From Acidimicrobiia bacterium (GTDB taxonomy: Bacteria; Actinomycetota; Acidimicrobiia; UBA2766), in the NCBI GenBank assembly GCA_020850945.1, contig JADZDR010000032.1:1-64000 (forward strand): DNA of 64,000 nt, given 5' to 3'. Made by a program: the position numbers and the translations under genes. Of the stretch, positions 50,428 to 59,749 are shown in pieces. Under the pieces are notes generated by a model. That model made no database searches and was not told where the DNA came from. It saw only the letters and a program-made list of their open reading frames with translations. How positions within the stretch are numbered: position 1 is the first letter of the stretch; every line of letters begins with the position of its first letter.

Positions 50428-51620
50428 ACGCGTTGCGACGCCTCTACTGGGGCGAGACGAAGATCGACTTCATCGGCCGTGCCCGTACCTGGTTCGCGAT
50501 CTCGGCTGTCCTCATAGTCGTATCGCTGGTCGCGCTCGTCTGGCGCGGCCTCAGCTTCTCGCTCGAGTTCACGGGTGGTACGTCGTGGGTCGTGACAGCG
50601 GACGACTTCGACACCGCGGCGGCGGAAGAGGCGATCCAGCCCTTCGACCTCGGCGCCGACACCAAGGTCCAGGCCGTGGGCGACACGGCGGTCCGCATCG
50701 AGACACACGAGGTGACACCCGACGAGGCGAACGAGGTGTCGGTCGCCCTCGCCGAGGCAGCCGGTGTGCCCGTTGACCAGGTGAGCAAGGAGAGCACAGG
50801 CCCGTCCTGGGGCGGGGCAGTCTCGCGCAAGGCGATCCAGGCTCTCGTCGTCTTCCTCGCCCTCGCTGTGATCTACATCAGCCTGCGTTTCGAGTTCAAG
50901 ATGGCGATCACCGCGATCGCCGAGCTCGTGCACGACATCATCGTGATCGTGGGGATCTACGCCCTGCTCGGGCTGGCGGTCTCGCCCGCCACGATCATCG
51001 CGATCCTCACGATGCTCGGCTATTCCCTCTACGACGCCGTCGTCGTCTTCGACAAGGTGCGCGAGAACGAACCGCTCCTCGCAGCCGGCCGCTACACCTA
51101 CTCGGAGATGGTGAACAGGTCGATGAACCAGGTGCTCTCGCGCTCGGTTGCGACCTCGGTCACGTCTTTCCTGCCCGCCGCCAGCCTCCTCCTCCTCGGT
51201 TCCGTCTTTCTCGGCGCGACCACACTCGAGGACCTCTCCCTCGCCCTCGTAGTCGGCATCGCGAGTGGCACGTACTCGTCGATCTTCTTCGCGTCGCCGA
51301 TCCTCGCCCACTGGAAAGAACGTGAACCCCGCTATCGCACGGCGAAGGCGAAGGCGACTGCGAAGGCGAAGGCGGCAGGGCGTTCGCCCGGACCATCACC
51401 TGCACGGGGCACGACCAAGAAGGGGAACGTGAAACAGGCCGTGTCGGCACGTACGGGCGCAGATACAGGTGGGCAGGTGACCTCTGAGGTGACGGCAGAC
51501 CCCAAAGCGGACACCACCGCGGCATCGCAGCCTGAAGCCGCGACCAAGGCCGGACCGCAGGACCGCAACAAGGCGAGGAAGCACGGCCGGCAGACGTCGA
51601 CGAGCCGCAAGAAGCGATGA
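50424..51620 (+). CDS. secF: Protein translocase subunit SecF
   Basis: 398 residues with six transmembrane helices. LSFSLEFTGGTSWVV (about 50-64) is the SecF hallmark after helix 1, and YSLYDAVVVFDKVREN (about 200) holds the conserved Asp for proton movement. The tail after about residue 310 is long (about 85 residues), polar and rich in Lys, Ala and Thr, ending TSRKKR. It pairs with SecD. The GTG start overlaps secD, and its stop overlaps apt by 4 bp. Confidence 0.95.
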   Translation: MNALRRLYWGETKIDFIGRARTWFAISAVLIVVSLVALVWRGLSFSLEFTGGTSWVVTADDFDTAAAEEAIQPFDLGADTKVQAVGDTAVRIETHEVTPDEANEVSVALAEAAGVPVDQVSKESTGPSWGGAVSRKAIQALVVFLALAVIYISLRFEFKMAITAIAELVHDIIVIVGIYALLGLAVSPATIIAILTMLGYSLYDAVVVFDKVRENEPLLAAGRYTYSEMVNRSMNQVLSRSVATSVTSFLPAASLLLLGSVFLGATTLEDLSLALVVGIASGTYSSIFFASPILAHWKEREPRYRTAKAKATAKAKAAGRSPGPSPARGTTKKGNVKQAVSARTGADTGGQVTSEVTADPKADTTAASQPEAATKAGPQDRNKARKHGRQTSTSRKKR

Positions 51621-52132
51621 CGGTCGAGCTCGAGGGACTCGTCCGCGACATCCCGGACTTCCCGCGGCCGGGCGTGGGGTTCAAGGACATAACGCCTCTC
51701 CTGCGCGATGCGGCGGCGCTCCACGACGTGGTGGAGCGCCTCGCCGCCGATTGGGGAGAAGTCGACGTCGTGTGCGGCATCGACGCCCGTGGCTTCATCC
51801 TCGGTCCGCCCGTGGCGGTGCGCCTCGGCGTCGGGTTCATCCCCGCCCGCAAGGGGGGGAAGCTGCCGTGGGAGATCGAACAGGTGGCCTACTCGCTCGA
51901 ATACGGGGAGGAGCACCTCGAGCTCCACGCCGACGCCGTCGCATCCGGGCAACGCGTCCTCATCGTGGACGACGTCCTCGCCACGGGCGGCACGGCCGAG
52001 GCGACGGGCACCCTCGTTGCCCGCCTCGGTGGTGTCGTGGTCGGATACGCGTTCCTCATCGAGCTCGGATTCCTCGACGGACGCGCCCGCCTCCGGGACG
52101 CACCGGTCCGGTCGCTGATCTGCTACGCATAG
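51617..52132 (+). CDS. apt: Adenine phosphoribosyltransferase
   Basis: 171 residues. The PRPP motif is VLIVDDVLATGGTAEAT (about 115-131), and GIDARGFILGPPVA and RKGGKLPW are the other conserved blocks. The enzyme makes AMP from adenine and PRPP. Its position between secF and rel is conserved across actinobacteria. The protein is full length with the ATG overlapping the secF stop. Confidence 0.95.
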   Translation: MTVELEGLVRDIPDFPRPGVGFKDITPLLRDAAALHDVVERLAADWGEVDVVCGIDARGFILGPPVAVRLGVGFIPARKGGKLPWEIEQVAYSLEYGEEHLELHADAVASGQRVLIVDDVLATGGTAEATGTLVARLGGVVVGYAFLIELGFLDGRARLRDAPVRSLICYA

Positions 52133-52193
52133 TCTTGGGGTGCGGCCCGAGAGCGTGAGTGGAGGTGGGGCCGCACAGTCCGACGAGCTGGTA

Positions 52194-54509
52194 ATGACCG
52201 AAGTCGACTCCCGCGAAGAGGAATCCGAGCAGAACGTCACGGAAGCGGCGATCGGCGGCATGGGACTCCTGCCGTCGGGACCCGACCGTGCCGTCGTCGA
52301 CCCGCGCCGCGGCATAACCGAGCTCCTGCCGTGGCGGCGACTCGGGGACTTCGACCCCGAGATCGGCCCCGTGATCCGTCTCGTGCGCCACCACCATCCC
52401 CGCGCCGACATCAGGCCGATCACGTCTGCCTACCACCTCGCCCGTGAGGCTCACTCCGAGCAGACCCGCAAGTCGGGCGACCCCTACGTCACGCATGCGA
52501 TCGCCGTGGCCGGGATCCTCGCGGATCTCGGCATGGACGTCACGACAGTCTGCGCGGCGCTCCTCCACGACGTCGTCGAGGACACGCCCGTCTCGCTGGA
52601 CGAGCTGCGCGAGGAGTTCGGCGACGAGGTCGCTGCAGTCGTCGACGGGGTCACGAAGCTCGACCGACTCCGATTCGACACGAAGGAGGCGCATCAGGCC
52701 GCGACGATGCGCAAGATGCTCGTCGCGATGGCGAACGACCTGCGGGTGCTGCTCATCAAGCTCGCCGACCGCCTCCACAACATGCGCACCCTCACGCCGC
52801 TGCCCGAGTCGAAGCGGCGCCGCATCGCGCAGGAGACCCTCGACATCTACGCGCCCCTCTCACACCGCCTCGGCGTCCGCGAGATCCGCTGGCAGCTCGA
52901 GGACCTCGCCTTCCAGGAGTTGCAGCCGAAGGCCTACCACGAGATCGACCAACTCGTGCAACGGCGCCACGAGGCACGGGAGGAGGATCTCGCCCGTGTC
53001 GTCGTGGATCTCCAGGACGCGTTGAACCGGGCCCGCATCAAGGCGTCGGTGACGGGGCGCCCCAAGCACTACTACTCGATCTACCAGAAGATGGTCCTCG
53101 GGCACCGCTCCTTCGACGAGATCCACGACCTCGTCGGCGTGCGGATCGTGGTCGAGTCGTCCCAGGACTGCTACGCCACGCTCGGTACCGTGCACGGGCT
53201 CTGGAAGCCGGTCCTCGGCCGGTTCAAGGACTTCATCGCCATGCCCAAGTTCAACCTCTACCAGTCCCTGCACACGACCGTGATCGGTCCCGCCGGCCGA
53301 CCGGTCGAAGTGCAGATCCGTACGCAGGCGATGCACCGCACGGCGGAGTACGGGATCGCGGCACACTGGCGGTACAAGGAATCGGAGCGCATCGGGACCG
53401 TGGCGAAATCGGACGAGCTCGCCTGGATCGGCCGGATCATGGAATGGCAGGAGACCACCGAGGATCCGCGCGAGTTCATGGACGCCTTGAAGGGAGACCT
53501 CTTCCAGGACGAGGTCTTCGTGTTCACACCCAAGGGTGACGTGATGTCGCTGCCCGCGCAGGCGACACCGATCGACTTCGCATACTCCATCCACACGGAG
53601 GTCGGGCACCGCTGCATAGGTGCGCGTGTGAACGGAGAGCTCGTCCCCCTCGACCACAGGCTCCAGTCCGGCGACACCGTGGAGGTGTTCACGTCCAAAC
53701 TCGACGGTGCGGGGCCGTCCAAGGAGTGGCTCCAGGTCGTGGCCACGGCGCGGGCGCGGAACCGGATCCGGGCCTGGTTCAGCAGGGAGCGCCGCGAAGA
53801 GGCGGTGGAGCGGGGGCGGCGCCGCCTCGAGACCAGCCTGCGAGCCGTCGACCTCGATCCCACGGTCGTCCTCGAGGACGTGCAGATCGAGCAGGTCGCC
53901 GAGGAGATGCACTACTCCGACGTGGGCAGTCTCTACCAGGCGCTGGCGGAGGGCCGCGTCCGACCCGACACGATCGTGCAACACGTGCAGAGACTCGTGG
54001 CCCCGATCACGGCGAGTCGGCCCGCGGAGTCGATCGCCGGTGTCACACGCCGCTCGCGCTCGGCCGAGTCTCTCGGTGTGCACGTCGAGGGACTCGACGA
54101 CGTGACCGTGCGCCTGGCCGGATGCTGCAATCCCAAGCCCGGCGACGAGATCATCGGCTATCTCACACGCGGCCGGGGTGTCGCGATCCACCGCAGCGAC
54201 TGCACTCGGGCTGCCGAGCGCGAACGTATGAAGCGCCTCGTGGATGCCGAATGGGACGTGGCGACTCGCACCACTTCACGCCAGACCATCCAGGTCGAGG
54301 CTCTCGACAGGGCGGGGCTCCTCGCGGACGTGACGCGTGTCCTGTCCGAGAACCACGTCGACATCCGATCGGCCCAGACGATAACGGGAGAGGATCAGAT
54401 CGCCTTCCTCCGCTTCGATTTCGAGATAGGCGCTGTGACCCAGATGGATGCGGTCCTGGAGGCCGTACGAGAGCTCGACTCGGTGTTCGAGGTGTTCCCG
54501 CTCGTCTGA
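52194..54509 (+). CDS. relA: Bifunctional (p)ppGpp synthetase/hydrolase (Rel)
   Basis: 771 residues. The HD hydrolase domain holds HAIAVAGILADLGMD and LLHDVVEDT. The synthetase domain holds GRPKHYYSIYQKM, then RFKDFIAMPKFNLYQSLHT; the RFKD motif is the form found in bifunctional Rel/SpoT proteins rather than E. coli RelA. TGS (VFTPKGDVMSLPA), a Cys-containing segment (GCCNPKPGDEIIGYL) and a C-terminal ACT domain follow. The start is uncertain: GTG at 52140 or 52155 is in frame, and TAGTCT (52131-52136) may be the -10. ATG 52194 keeps all conserved parts. Confidence 0.92.
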   Translation: MTEVDSREEESEQNVTEAAIGGMGLLPSGPDRAVVDPRRGITELLPWRRLGDFDPEIGPVIRLVRHHHPRADIRPITSAYHLAREAHSEQTRKSGDPYVTHAIAVAGILADLGMDVTTVCAALLHDVVEDTPVSLDELREEFGDEVAAVVDGVTKLDRLRFDTKEAHQAATMRKMLVAMANDLRVLLIKLADRLHNMRTLTPLPESKRRRIAQETLDIYAPLSHRLGVREIRWQLEDLAFQELQPKAYHEIDQLVQRRHEAREEDLARVVVDLQDALNRARIKASVTGRPKHYYSIYQKMVLGHRSFDEIHDLVGVRIVVESSQDCYATLGTVHGLWKPVLGRFKDFIAMPKFNLYQSLHTTVIGPAGRPVEVQIRTQAMHRTAEYGIAAHWRYKESERIGTVAKSDELAWIGRIMEWQETTEDPREFMDALKGDLFQDEVFVFTPKGDVMSLPAQATPIDFAYSIHTEVGHRCIGARVNGELVPLDHRLQSGDTVEVFTSKLDGAGPSKEWLQVVATARARNRIRAWFSRERREEAVERGRRRLETSLRAVDLDPTVVLEDVQIEQVAEEMHYSDVGSLYQALAEGRVRPDTIVQHVQRLVAPITASRPAESIAGVTRRSRSAESLGVHVEGLDDVTVRLAGCCNPKPGDEIIGYLTRGRGVAIHRSDCTRAAERERMKRLVDAEWDVATRTTSRQTIQVEALDRAGLLADVTRVLSENHVDIRSAQTITGEDQIAFLRFDFEIGAVTQMDAVLEAVRELDSVFEVFPLV

Positions 54510-54541
54510 GACCGGCAGCGGGCCGGAGCAGGGCTCGTGTC

Positions 54542-54547
54542 TAAACT
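54542..54547 (+). promoter_or_regulatory. Candidate leaderless -10 (TAAACT) for hisS
   Basis: TAAACT ends 7 nt before GTG 54555. An upstream in-frame GTG at 54537 would place this hexamer inside the gene, so 54555 is preferred. Confidence 0.5.
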
Positions 54548-54554
54548 CGCCCCG

Positions 54555-55826
54555 GTGAGTATCCGGATCAGCGCCCCGAAAGGCGTCTACGACGTCATCG
54601 GTGCCGACACCGTCCGCTGGGACGACCTCGAGACCCGCTTCTTCGAGACAGCCGCGACGTGGGGGTATCCCCGCGTGCGGATCCCCGTGTTCGAGCACAC
54701 GGAGCTCTTCGTGCGGTCTGTCGGTGAGGCCACGGACATCGTGCGCAAGGAGATGTACACGTTCTCCGACAGGGGGGACCGCTCCCTCACCCTCCGGCCC
54801 GAGGGGACGGCCGGCATGGTGCGCTGTTTCGTCGAGCACAGCCTCGACCAGGCGGGACTGCCGTGGAAGGCGGCCTACGGTGGCCCCATGTTCCGGGCCG
54901 AGAACGTGCAGCGGGGCCGTTACCGCCAGTTCCACCAGTTCGGCGTGGAGGCGATCGGTGTCGACGATCCCGCCCTCGACGTCGAGGTGATCGCCCTCGG
55001 CTGGGCGTTCCTACGTCATCTGGGGCTCGTCGAGCTCACGCTCCTCGTGAACACGATCGGCCGACCCGAGGAGCGGGCCCGCTACGTCGAGGTCCTCGCC
55101 GACCACGTCCGCAAGGCGGTGCCGGGCCTCGATCCCGATGACGAGGAACGACTCGAGCTGAACCCGCTGCGCGTGCTCGACTCGCGGGACCCGCGGGTGG
55201 TGGAGGCGCTCGCGACGGGACCACGCCTGCGTGACGTGCTCGGGGACGAATCACGGTCCCACTTCGGCGCGGTGCTCGACGGCCTCGATGCAGCCGGGAT
55301 CCCCTACGAGGTGGACGACACTCTCGTGCGTGGCCTCGACTATTACACGTCGACGACGTTCGAGTACGCGAGCGGGACGCTCGACAGCGCCCAGAACGCG
55401 CTCGGCGGCGGTGGGCACTACGACGGGCTCGTCGAGATGTGTGGCGGGCCGCCCCTGCCGGGTATCGGTTTCGCACTCGGGGTGGAGCGCATCCTCATCG
55501 CGTGTGAAAGCGAGGGGATCCTCGCCGAGGTGCGAGGGACCGTCGACGTGATCGTGCTGCACGTGGGTGAGACAGCCGTGCCCGCGCGCCGCATCGCGGC
55601 CGAGCTGCGCGAGGCGGGTGTGAGAACCGACGTGGTGTTCGGGAACCGGTCCCTCAAGGCCCAGTTCAAACAGGCGGACAGGAGTGGTGCTCGCGTCGCC
55701 GTGGTCGTGGGAGAGCGCGACATGGAACGAGGTGTGGTCACGCTGCGCGACCTCGACACGGGAGAGCAGTCCGAAGCCACGCTGGACTCCGTCCGGCAGG
55801 AGATCGAAGAGGTGATCGGATCATGA
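54555..55826 (+). CDS. hisS: Histidyl-tRNA synthetase
   Basis: 423 residues. A class II synthetase starting VSIRISAPKGVYDVIG. Motif 2 is MFRAENVQRGRYRQFHQFG, the histidine A loop is LVRGLDYYTSTTFEY, and motif 3 is GFALGVERI. The C-terminal anticodon-binding domain ends the protein. The GTG at 54555 is chosen over 54537 because a TANNNT hexamer lies just before it and because the family starts at this point. aspS overlaps by 4 bp. Confidence 0.94.
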   Translation: MSIRISAPKGVYDVIGADTVRWDDLETRFFETAATWGYPRVRIPVFEHTELFVRSVGEATDIVRKEMYTFSDRGDRSLTLRPEGTAGMVRCFVEHSLDQAGLPWKAAYGGPMFRAENVQRGRYRQFHQFGVEAIGVDDPALDVEVIALGWAFLRHLGLVELTLLVNTIGRPEERARYVEVLADHVRKAVPGLDPDDEERLELNPLRVLDSRDPRVVEALATGPRLRDVLGDESRSHFGAVLDGLDAAGIPYEVDDTLVRGLDYYTSTTFEYASGTLDSAQNALGGGGHYDGLVEMCGGPPLPGIGFALGVERILIACESEGILAEVRGTVDVIVLHVGETAVPARRIAAELREAGVRTDVVFGNRSLKAQFKQADRSGARVAVVVGERDMERGVVTLRDLDTGEQSEATLDSVRQEIEEVIGS

Positions 55827-57637
55827 TGCGGACGCACACGTGCGGTGAGTTGCGCGCCTCGGACGCGGGAGCGCAGGCGGTCGTCTGCGGCTGGGTGGAG
55901 ACCGTGCGCGACCACGGCGGCGTTCTCTTCGTCGACGTGCGTGACCACACGGGCATGGTCCAGGTCGTAGCGCATCCCGAGGAGGCGCCGGATGCCTTCG
56001 CCGTCGCCGAGAAGGCGCGGGCGGAGTACGTGTTGCGCGTGCACGGGGAGGTGAGGCCGCGTCCGGACGGCACGGTCAACCCCGACCTGCCCACGGGTGA
56101 GGTCGAGATCGGTGTCGCCGGTATCGAGATCCTCGCCCGGTCCGAGCCCCTGCCCTTCCAACTCGACGAGAGCGTCGTGACAGACGAGGGGTTGCGCCTC
56201 CGCTACCGACCGCTCGACCTGCGTCGCCCCCGCCTGCAGCACACACTGCGCCTTCGGGCCCGGGTCACGGCTGCAGCCCGTGCCGCCCTCGAGGCGGAGG
56301 GGTTCGTGGAGGTCGAGACACCGACGCTGATCCGGTCCACGCCGGAAGGCGCCCGCGACTTCGTCGTTCCGTCGCGCCTCTCGCCGGGGGAGTGGTATGC
56401 CCTGCCCCAGTCACCGCAGCTCTACAAGCAGCTTCTCATGGTGGCGGGTGTCGACCGCTACTTCCAGTTCGCGAGGTGTTGGCGGGACGAGGACCTGCGC
56501 GCCGATCGCCAACCGGAGTTCACGCAGCTCGACCTCGAGGCGAGTTTCGCCGAGGAGGAGGACGTCCTCACCTGGGTGGAAGCGGCGGTAGCCGCCGCCT
56601 TCGCCGCCGCCGGCCGGGGTTGGGAGATCGAGCTTCCCCTTCCCCGCATGGCCTGGCAGGAGGCGATCGATGCCTACGGGTCGGACAAGCCCGACTTGCG
56701 GGCCGGCCCGGCCATCGTCGACATCTCCCGAGTCTTCGCCGCGACGGAGTTCAATGCCTTCGCCTCGACGCTCGAGGCGGGTGGGGCGGTGCGGGCCTGG
56801 AGGCTCCCCCGCGGTGGAGACCGGACGCGGTCACAGCTCGACGCTCTCGTGGAGCGTGCCCAGGAGCTCGGCGCGAAGGGGCTCGTGTGGATGGTCGTAG
56901 AGGAGGACGGGTCGCTCCGCTCGCCCGTCGTCAAGTTCCTCACGGAGGCCGAACAGGACGGGATCAAGACCGCCCTCGAGGCGGAACCCGGCGACTTGGT
57001 CCTCCTCGCCGCGGACCTGGCCCGCCTCGCCTCACATGTTCTCGGCCAGCTCCGTGTCGAGCTCGCCGCCCCCCGGGGACACGGGGCCGACTCGGGCGTC
57101 GCGGCTCTCTGGGTGGTCGACTTCCCCCTCTTCGAGGAAGGGGGTGACGGCGGCCCCGCGCCCGCCCACCACCCCTTCACGCATCCCAACGTCGAGGATC
57201 TCGACCGTCTCGAGTCCGATCCCCTCTCGGTGCGGAGCCGATCCTACGATCTCGTCGCGAACGGCCTCGAGCTGGGTTCGGGCTCCGTGCGTATCCACAC
57301 CGCGGACGTGCAGGAGCGGGTGTTCCGGATCCTCGGCCTGTCGGAGGAGGACATCCACTCGCGTTTCGGTTTCCTCCTCGACGCGTTCCGGTACGGTGTG
57401 CCGCCCCACGCCGGTTTCGCTGTCGGCTGGGATCGCCTCGTGATGATCCTCGCCGACGAGGCTTCCATTCGCGAGGTCATCGCGTTTCCCAAGACACAGA
57501 CTGGTGCCGACCCTCTCTCGGGCGCGCCGGCGGCGCTCGATGCGGGACAGCTCGGCGAGGTCGGTGTCATGCTCACACCGGAGACGACGGTGCGGCTCAC
57601 CGAGTTGGAGGAGCGCCGCGGACGTCCGCACGGGTGA
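55823..57637 (+). CDS. aspS: Aspartyl-tRNA synthetase (bacterial type)
   Basis: 604 residues. The N-terminal OB anticodon domain begins RTHTCGELRASDAG. The class II core shows PTLIRSTPEGARDF, QSPQLYKQLLMVAG, and motif 2 FARCWRDEDLRADRQPEFTQ. The GAD insertion domain (about 290-420) marks the bacterial form. Motif 3 is GFAVGWDRL. The ending AFPKTQTGADPLSGAP has Thr-Gln where many enzymes have N-x-x-G-x-D-x-M, a common actinobacterial variation. The ATG overlaps the hisS stop. Confidence 0.96.
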   Translation: MMRTHTCGELRASDAGAQAVVCGWVETVRDHGGVLFVDVRDHTGMVQVVAHPEEAPDAFAVAEKARAEYVLRVHGEVRPRPDGTVNPDLPTGEVEIGVAGIEILARSEPLPFQLDESVVTDEGLRLRYRPLDLRRPRLQHTLRLRARVTAAARAALEAEGFVEVETPTLIRSTPEGARDFVVPSRLSPGEWYALPQSPQLYKQLLMVAGVDRYFQFARCWRDEDLRADRQPEFTQLDLEASFAEEEDVLTWVEAAVAAAFAAAGRGWEIELPLPRMAWQEAIDAYGSDKPDLRAGPAIVDISRVFAATEFNAFASTLEAGGAVRAWRLPRGGDRTRSQLDALVERAQELGAKGLVWMVVEEDGSLRSPVVKFLTEAEQDGIKTALEAEPGDLVLLAADLARLASHVLGQLRVELAAPRGHGADSGVAALWVVDFPLFEEGGDGGPAPAHHPFTHPNVEDLDRLESDPLSVRSRSYDLVANGLELGSGSVRIHTADVQERVFRILGLSEEDIHSRFGFLLDAFRYGVPPHAGFAVGWDRLVMILADEASIREVIAFPKTQTGADPLSGAPAALDAGQLGEVGVMLTPETTVRLTELEERRGRPHG

Positions 57638-57668
57638 ATCACGGGCACCGTTCTGCCAACATCGCCCC

Positions 57669-58988
57669 ATGGACCTCTTCGACGCGGCCGCAGACCGAGC
57701 ACGCGAGGCGAACGCGCCGCTGCCTGCCCGTCTGCGACCCCGCACCCTTGCCGAGATGGCGGGTCAAGCCCACCTCCTCGGCCCGGGGAGGCCGCTGCGG
57801 ACGCTGATCGAGAGTGACGCCCTGCGCAGCGTAATCCTGTGGGGTCCGCCCGGGTCGGGCAAGACGACGCTCGCCCGAATCACAGCGGAGCTCACGGCAC
57901 GGGATTTCGTCACGCTGTCGGCAGTCTCGGCCGGGGTCAAGGACGTGCGAGCGGTCATCGAGGCGGCGCGACGCCGGTTGGGCGAGCAGGGGCGGGGAAC
58001 GATCCTGTTCCTAGACGAGATCCACCGGTTCAACAAGGCGCAGCAGGATGCGCTCCTCCCCGCCGTCGAGGACGGGACGCTCGTCCTCATCGGGGCGACC
58101 ACCGAGAATCCCTATTTCGAGATCAACTCGCCCCTCCTGTCTCGTGCGTCCCTCTTCCGGCTCGAACCGCTGTCCGACGACGAAGTCGCCGCGGTCCTCG
58201 ACCGAGCGCTGCGCGAGCCTCGCGGGCTCGGGGGCGAGTTCGAGGTCGAGGCCGACGCCCACGCGCATCTCGTGGGCGTCGCGAACGGCGACGCACGTCG
58301 TGTCCTCGTCTGTCTCGAGCTCGCCGCCCGGTTGGCGCAGAGCGCGGGGCGCAGCCGCATCGTGCGAGCCGACGCCGTGGCGGCAGCGGGCGCCCGTCAC
58401 GTCGCGCACGATCGGGCGGGTGACGCGCACTACGACGTCATCTCCGCATTCATCAAGTCGTTGCGTGGCAGCGACGTGAACGCCGCCCTCCACTGGCTCG
58501 CCCGCATGCTCGAAGGCGGTGAGGACCCGCGGTTCGTCGCGCGGCGCATGGTCATCTTCGCGTCCGAGGACGTCGGTCTGGCCGACTCCGACGCGCTCGG
58601 TGTCGCCGTGCATGCCGCCCAGGCCGTCGATCTCGTCGGCCTGCCCGAAGCCCGGCTCAACCTGGCTCATGCCGTGATCTACCTGGCGAGGGCAGTGAAG
58701 TCGAATTCCGTGATCGCTGCCATCGATGCCGCCGAGGCCGACCTCCAGGAACGACGGTTCGGCCCGGTCCCCGCCCACCTTCGCGGCAGCGGCTATCCGG
58801 GTGCACGCCGTCTCGGTCACGGTGAGGGCTACGAGTACCCGCACGACTTCGCGGGACACTGGGTCGAGCAGGAGTACCTCCCCGTGGGCATGGAGGAGCG
58901 GCCGTACTACGTGCCCTCGGGACAGGGCGACGACGTTCCGGTCGAGCCGGGGACTGGCAGGCCGACCGGCTCCGAAGGTGAAGGCTGA
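57669..58988 (+). CDS. rarA: Replication-associated recombination ATPase RarA (MgsA)
   Basis: 439 residues. It starts [27 protein letters not shown] (in two parts), the usual RarA opening. Walker A is [12 protein letters not shown] (about 58-69), and Walker B with [19 protein letters not shown] follows. [12 protein letters not shown] is sensor 1, and the C-terminal tetramerisation domain follows ([17 protein letters not shown]). RarA acts at stalled replication forks. It begins 31 bp after aspS and converges on the Uma2 gene. Confidence 0.95.
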   Translation: MDLFDAAADRAREANAPLPARLRPRTLAEMAGQAHLLGPGRPLRTLIESDALRSVILWGPPGSGKTTLARITAELTARDFVTLSAVSAGVKDVRAVIEAARRRLGEQGRGTILFLDEIHRFNKAQQDALLPAVEDGTLVLIGATTENPYFEINSPLLSRASLFRLEPLSDDEVAAVLDRALREPRGLGGEFEVEADAHAHLVGVANGDARRVLVCLELAARLAQSAGRSRIVRADAVAAAGARHVAHDRAGDAHYDVISAFIKSLRGSDVNAALHWLARMLEGGEDPRFVARRMVIFASEDVGLADSDALGVAVHAAQAVDLVGLPEARLNLAHAVIYLARAVKSNSVIAAIDAAEADLQERRFGPVPAHLRGSGYPGARRLGHGEGYEYPHDFAGHWVEQEYLPVGMEERPYYVPSGQGDDVPVEPGTGRPTGSEGEG

Positions 58989-59009
58989 AGCGGGAGCGTC
59001 CGGGACACG

Positions 59010-59672
59010 TCAGGCGGGCGGATCAGCACCGTCATCGACCTCGTCGGGGTCGACACCCATGTCGCGCAGCCGTGCCGCGAGATGGGAAGCACGGGCGAGG
59101 ATGGTGTCGGCGTCGGGCACCTCGCGCCCGGACGGATCGAAGACGAGCGTGACCCCGACCTCGGGTGTCTCGATCCGCACTCCACCGATGGCGTCCGAGG
59201 AGTAGCTCGTGTGAATCCCGGTCCGCACGAGGCGGCCGTCCCGGGACTCCCACACCGAGATGAATGCCTCATCGGGGTCGACCTCGATGTGCAAGGGGAC
59301 GCCGATGCGTCCGAAGAGGTCACGTTTGCCCGCGAGGCGGGCGAGGCCGGTACCGGTCCGGTTCGCCGGGGACAGCACCTCGAGCGTCACGGCCGGAACC
59401 GGTTCAGCGGGGATCCGGTACACCGTGCGGCGGCCCGCCTTCAGACCAGGTGTGACGAGGATGTCGGCAGCGGCCTGTTGCCGGCCTTCCACCCGCAGGA
59501 AGATGTCTTGGGCGACGAGAGCGGTGTCAGCGAGAGCGTATGCGATGGCCGTATGCAGGCGGGAGAGGAGACGGTTGTGCCACTCGCTCCCCGTCACGTC
59601 GAACTCTTCGGTGGGCAGTTCGACTTCGCGCGCCGCTTCGACCATGTCGACATCGTACGTCACACCTGACAC
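59010..59672 (-). CDS. Uma2-family (DUF820) nuclease-like protein
   Basis: 220 residues from GTG 59672. The PD-(D/E)xK-like core is visible: EWHNRLLSRLHTAI, the Asp in AAADILVTPG, the Glu in AVTLEVLSPANR, then GKRDLFGRIGVPLHIEVDPD in parts, giving the D...E...K order and the DP ending. Uma2 proteins are widespread, often in many copies in cyanobacteria and actinobacteria, and their role is unknown. Here a good promoter with two repeated elements lies upstream. It stands alone between rarA and the mannosidase gene. Confidence 0.8.
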   Translation of the reverse strand: MSGVTYDVDMVEAAREVELPTEEFDVTGSEWHNRLLSRLHTAIAYALADTALVAQDIFLRVEGRQQAAADILVTPGLKAGRRTVYRIPAEPVPAVTLEVLSPANRTGTGLARLAGKRDLFGRIGVPLHIEVDPDEAFISVWESRDGRLVRTGIHTSYSSDAIGGVRIETPEVGVTLVFDPSGREVPDADTILARASHLAARLRDMGVDPDEVDDGADPPA

Positions 59673-59699
59673 CCGTCCGAGAGATGGCCTGGACTCTGG

Positions 59700-59740
59700 A
59701 TAGTAGACGAGAGGTACCCAACGTCAACGAGAGTTACCCA
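59700..59740 (-). promoter_or_regulatory. Uma2 promoter with a 14-bp direct repeat
   Basis: On the minus strand, TTGACG (59722-59727) and TACTAT (59700-59705) are 16 bp apart, the best -35/-10 pair in the window. A 14-bp unit, ACGAGAGGTACCCA (59707-59720), recurs as ACGAGAGTTACCCA (59727-59740) with one mismatch and a 20-bp period. The units cover the spacer and -35, as an operator would. Confidence 0.65.
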
Positions 59741-59749
59741 GAGGCAAAC

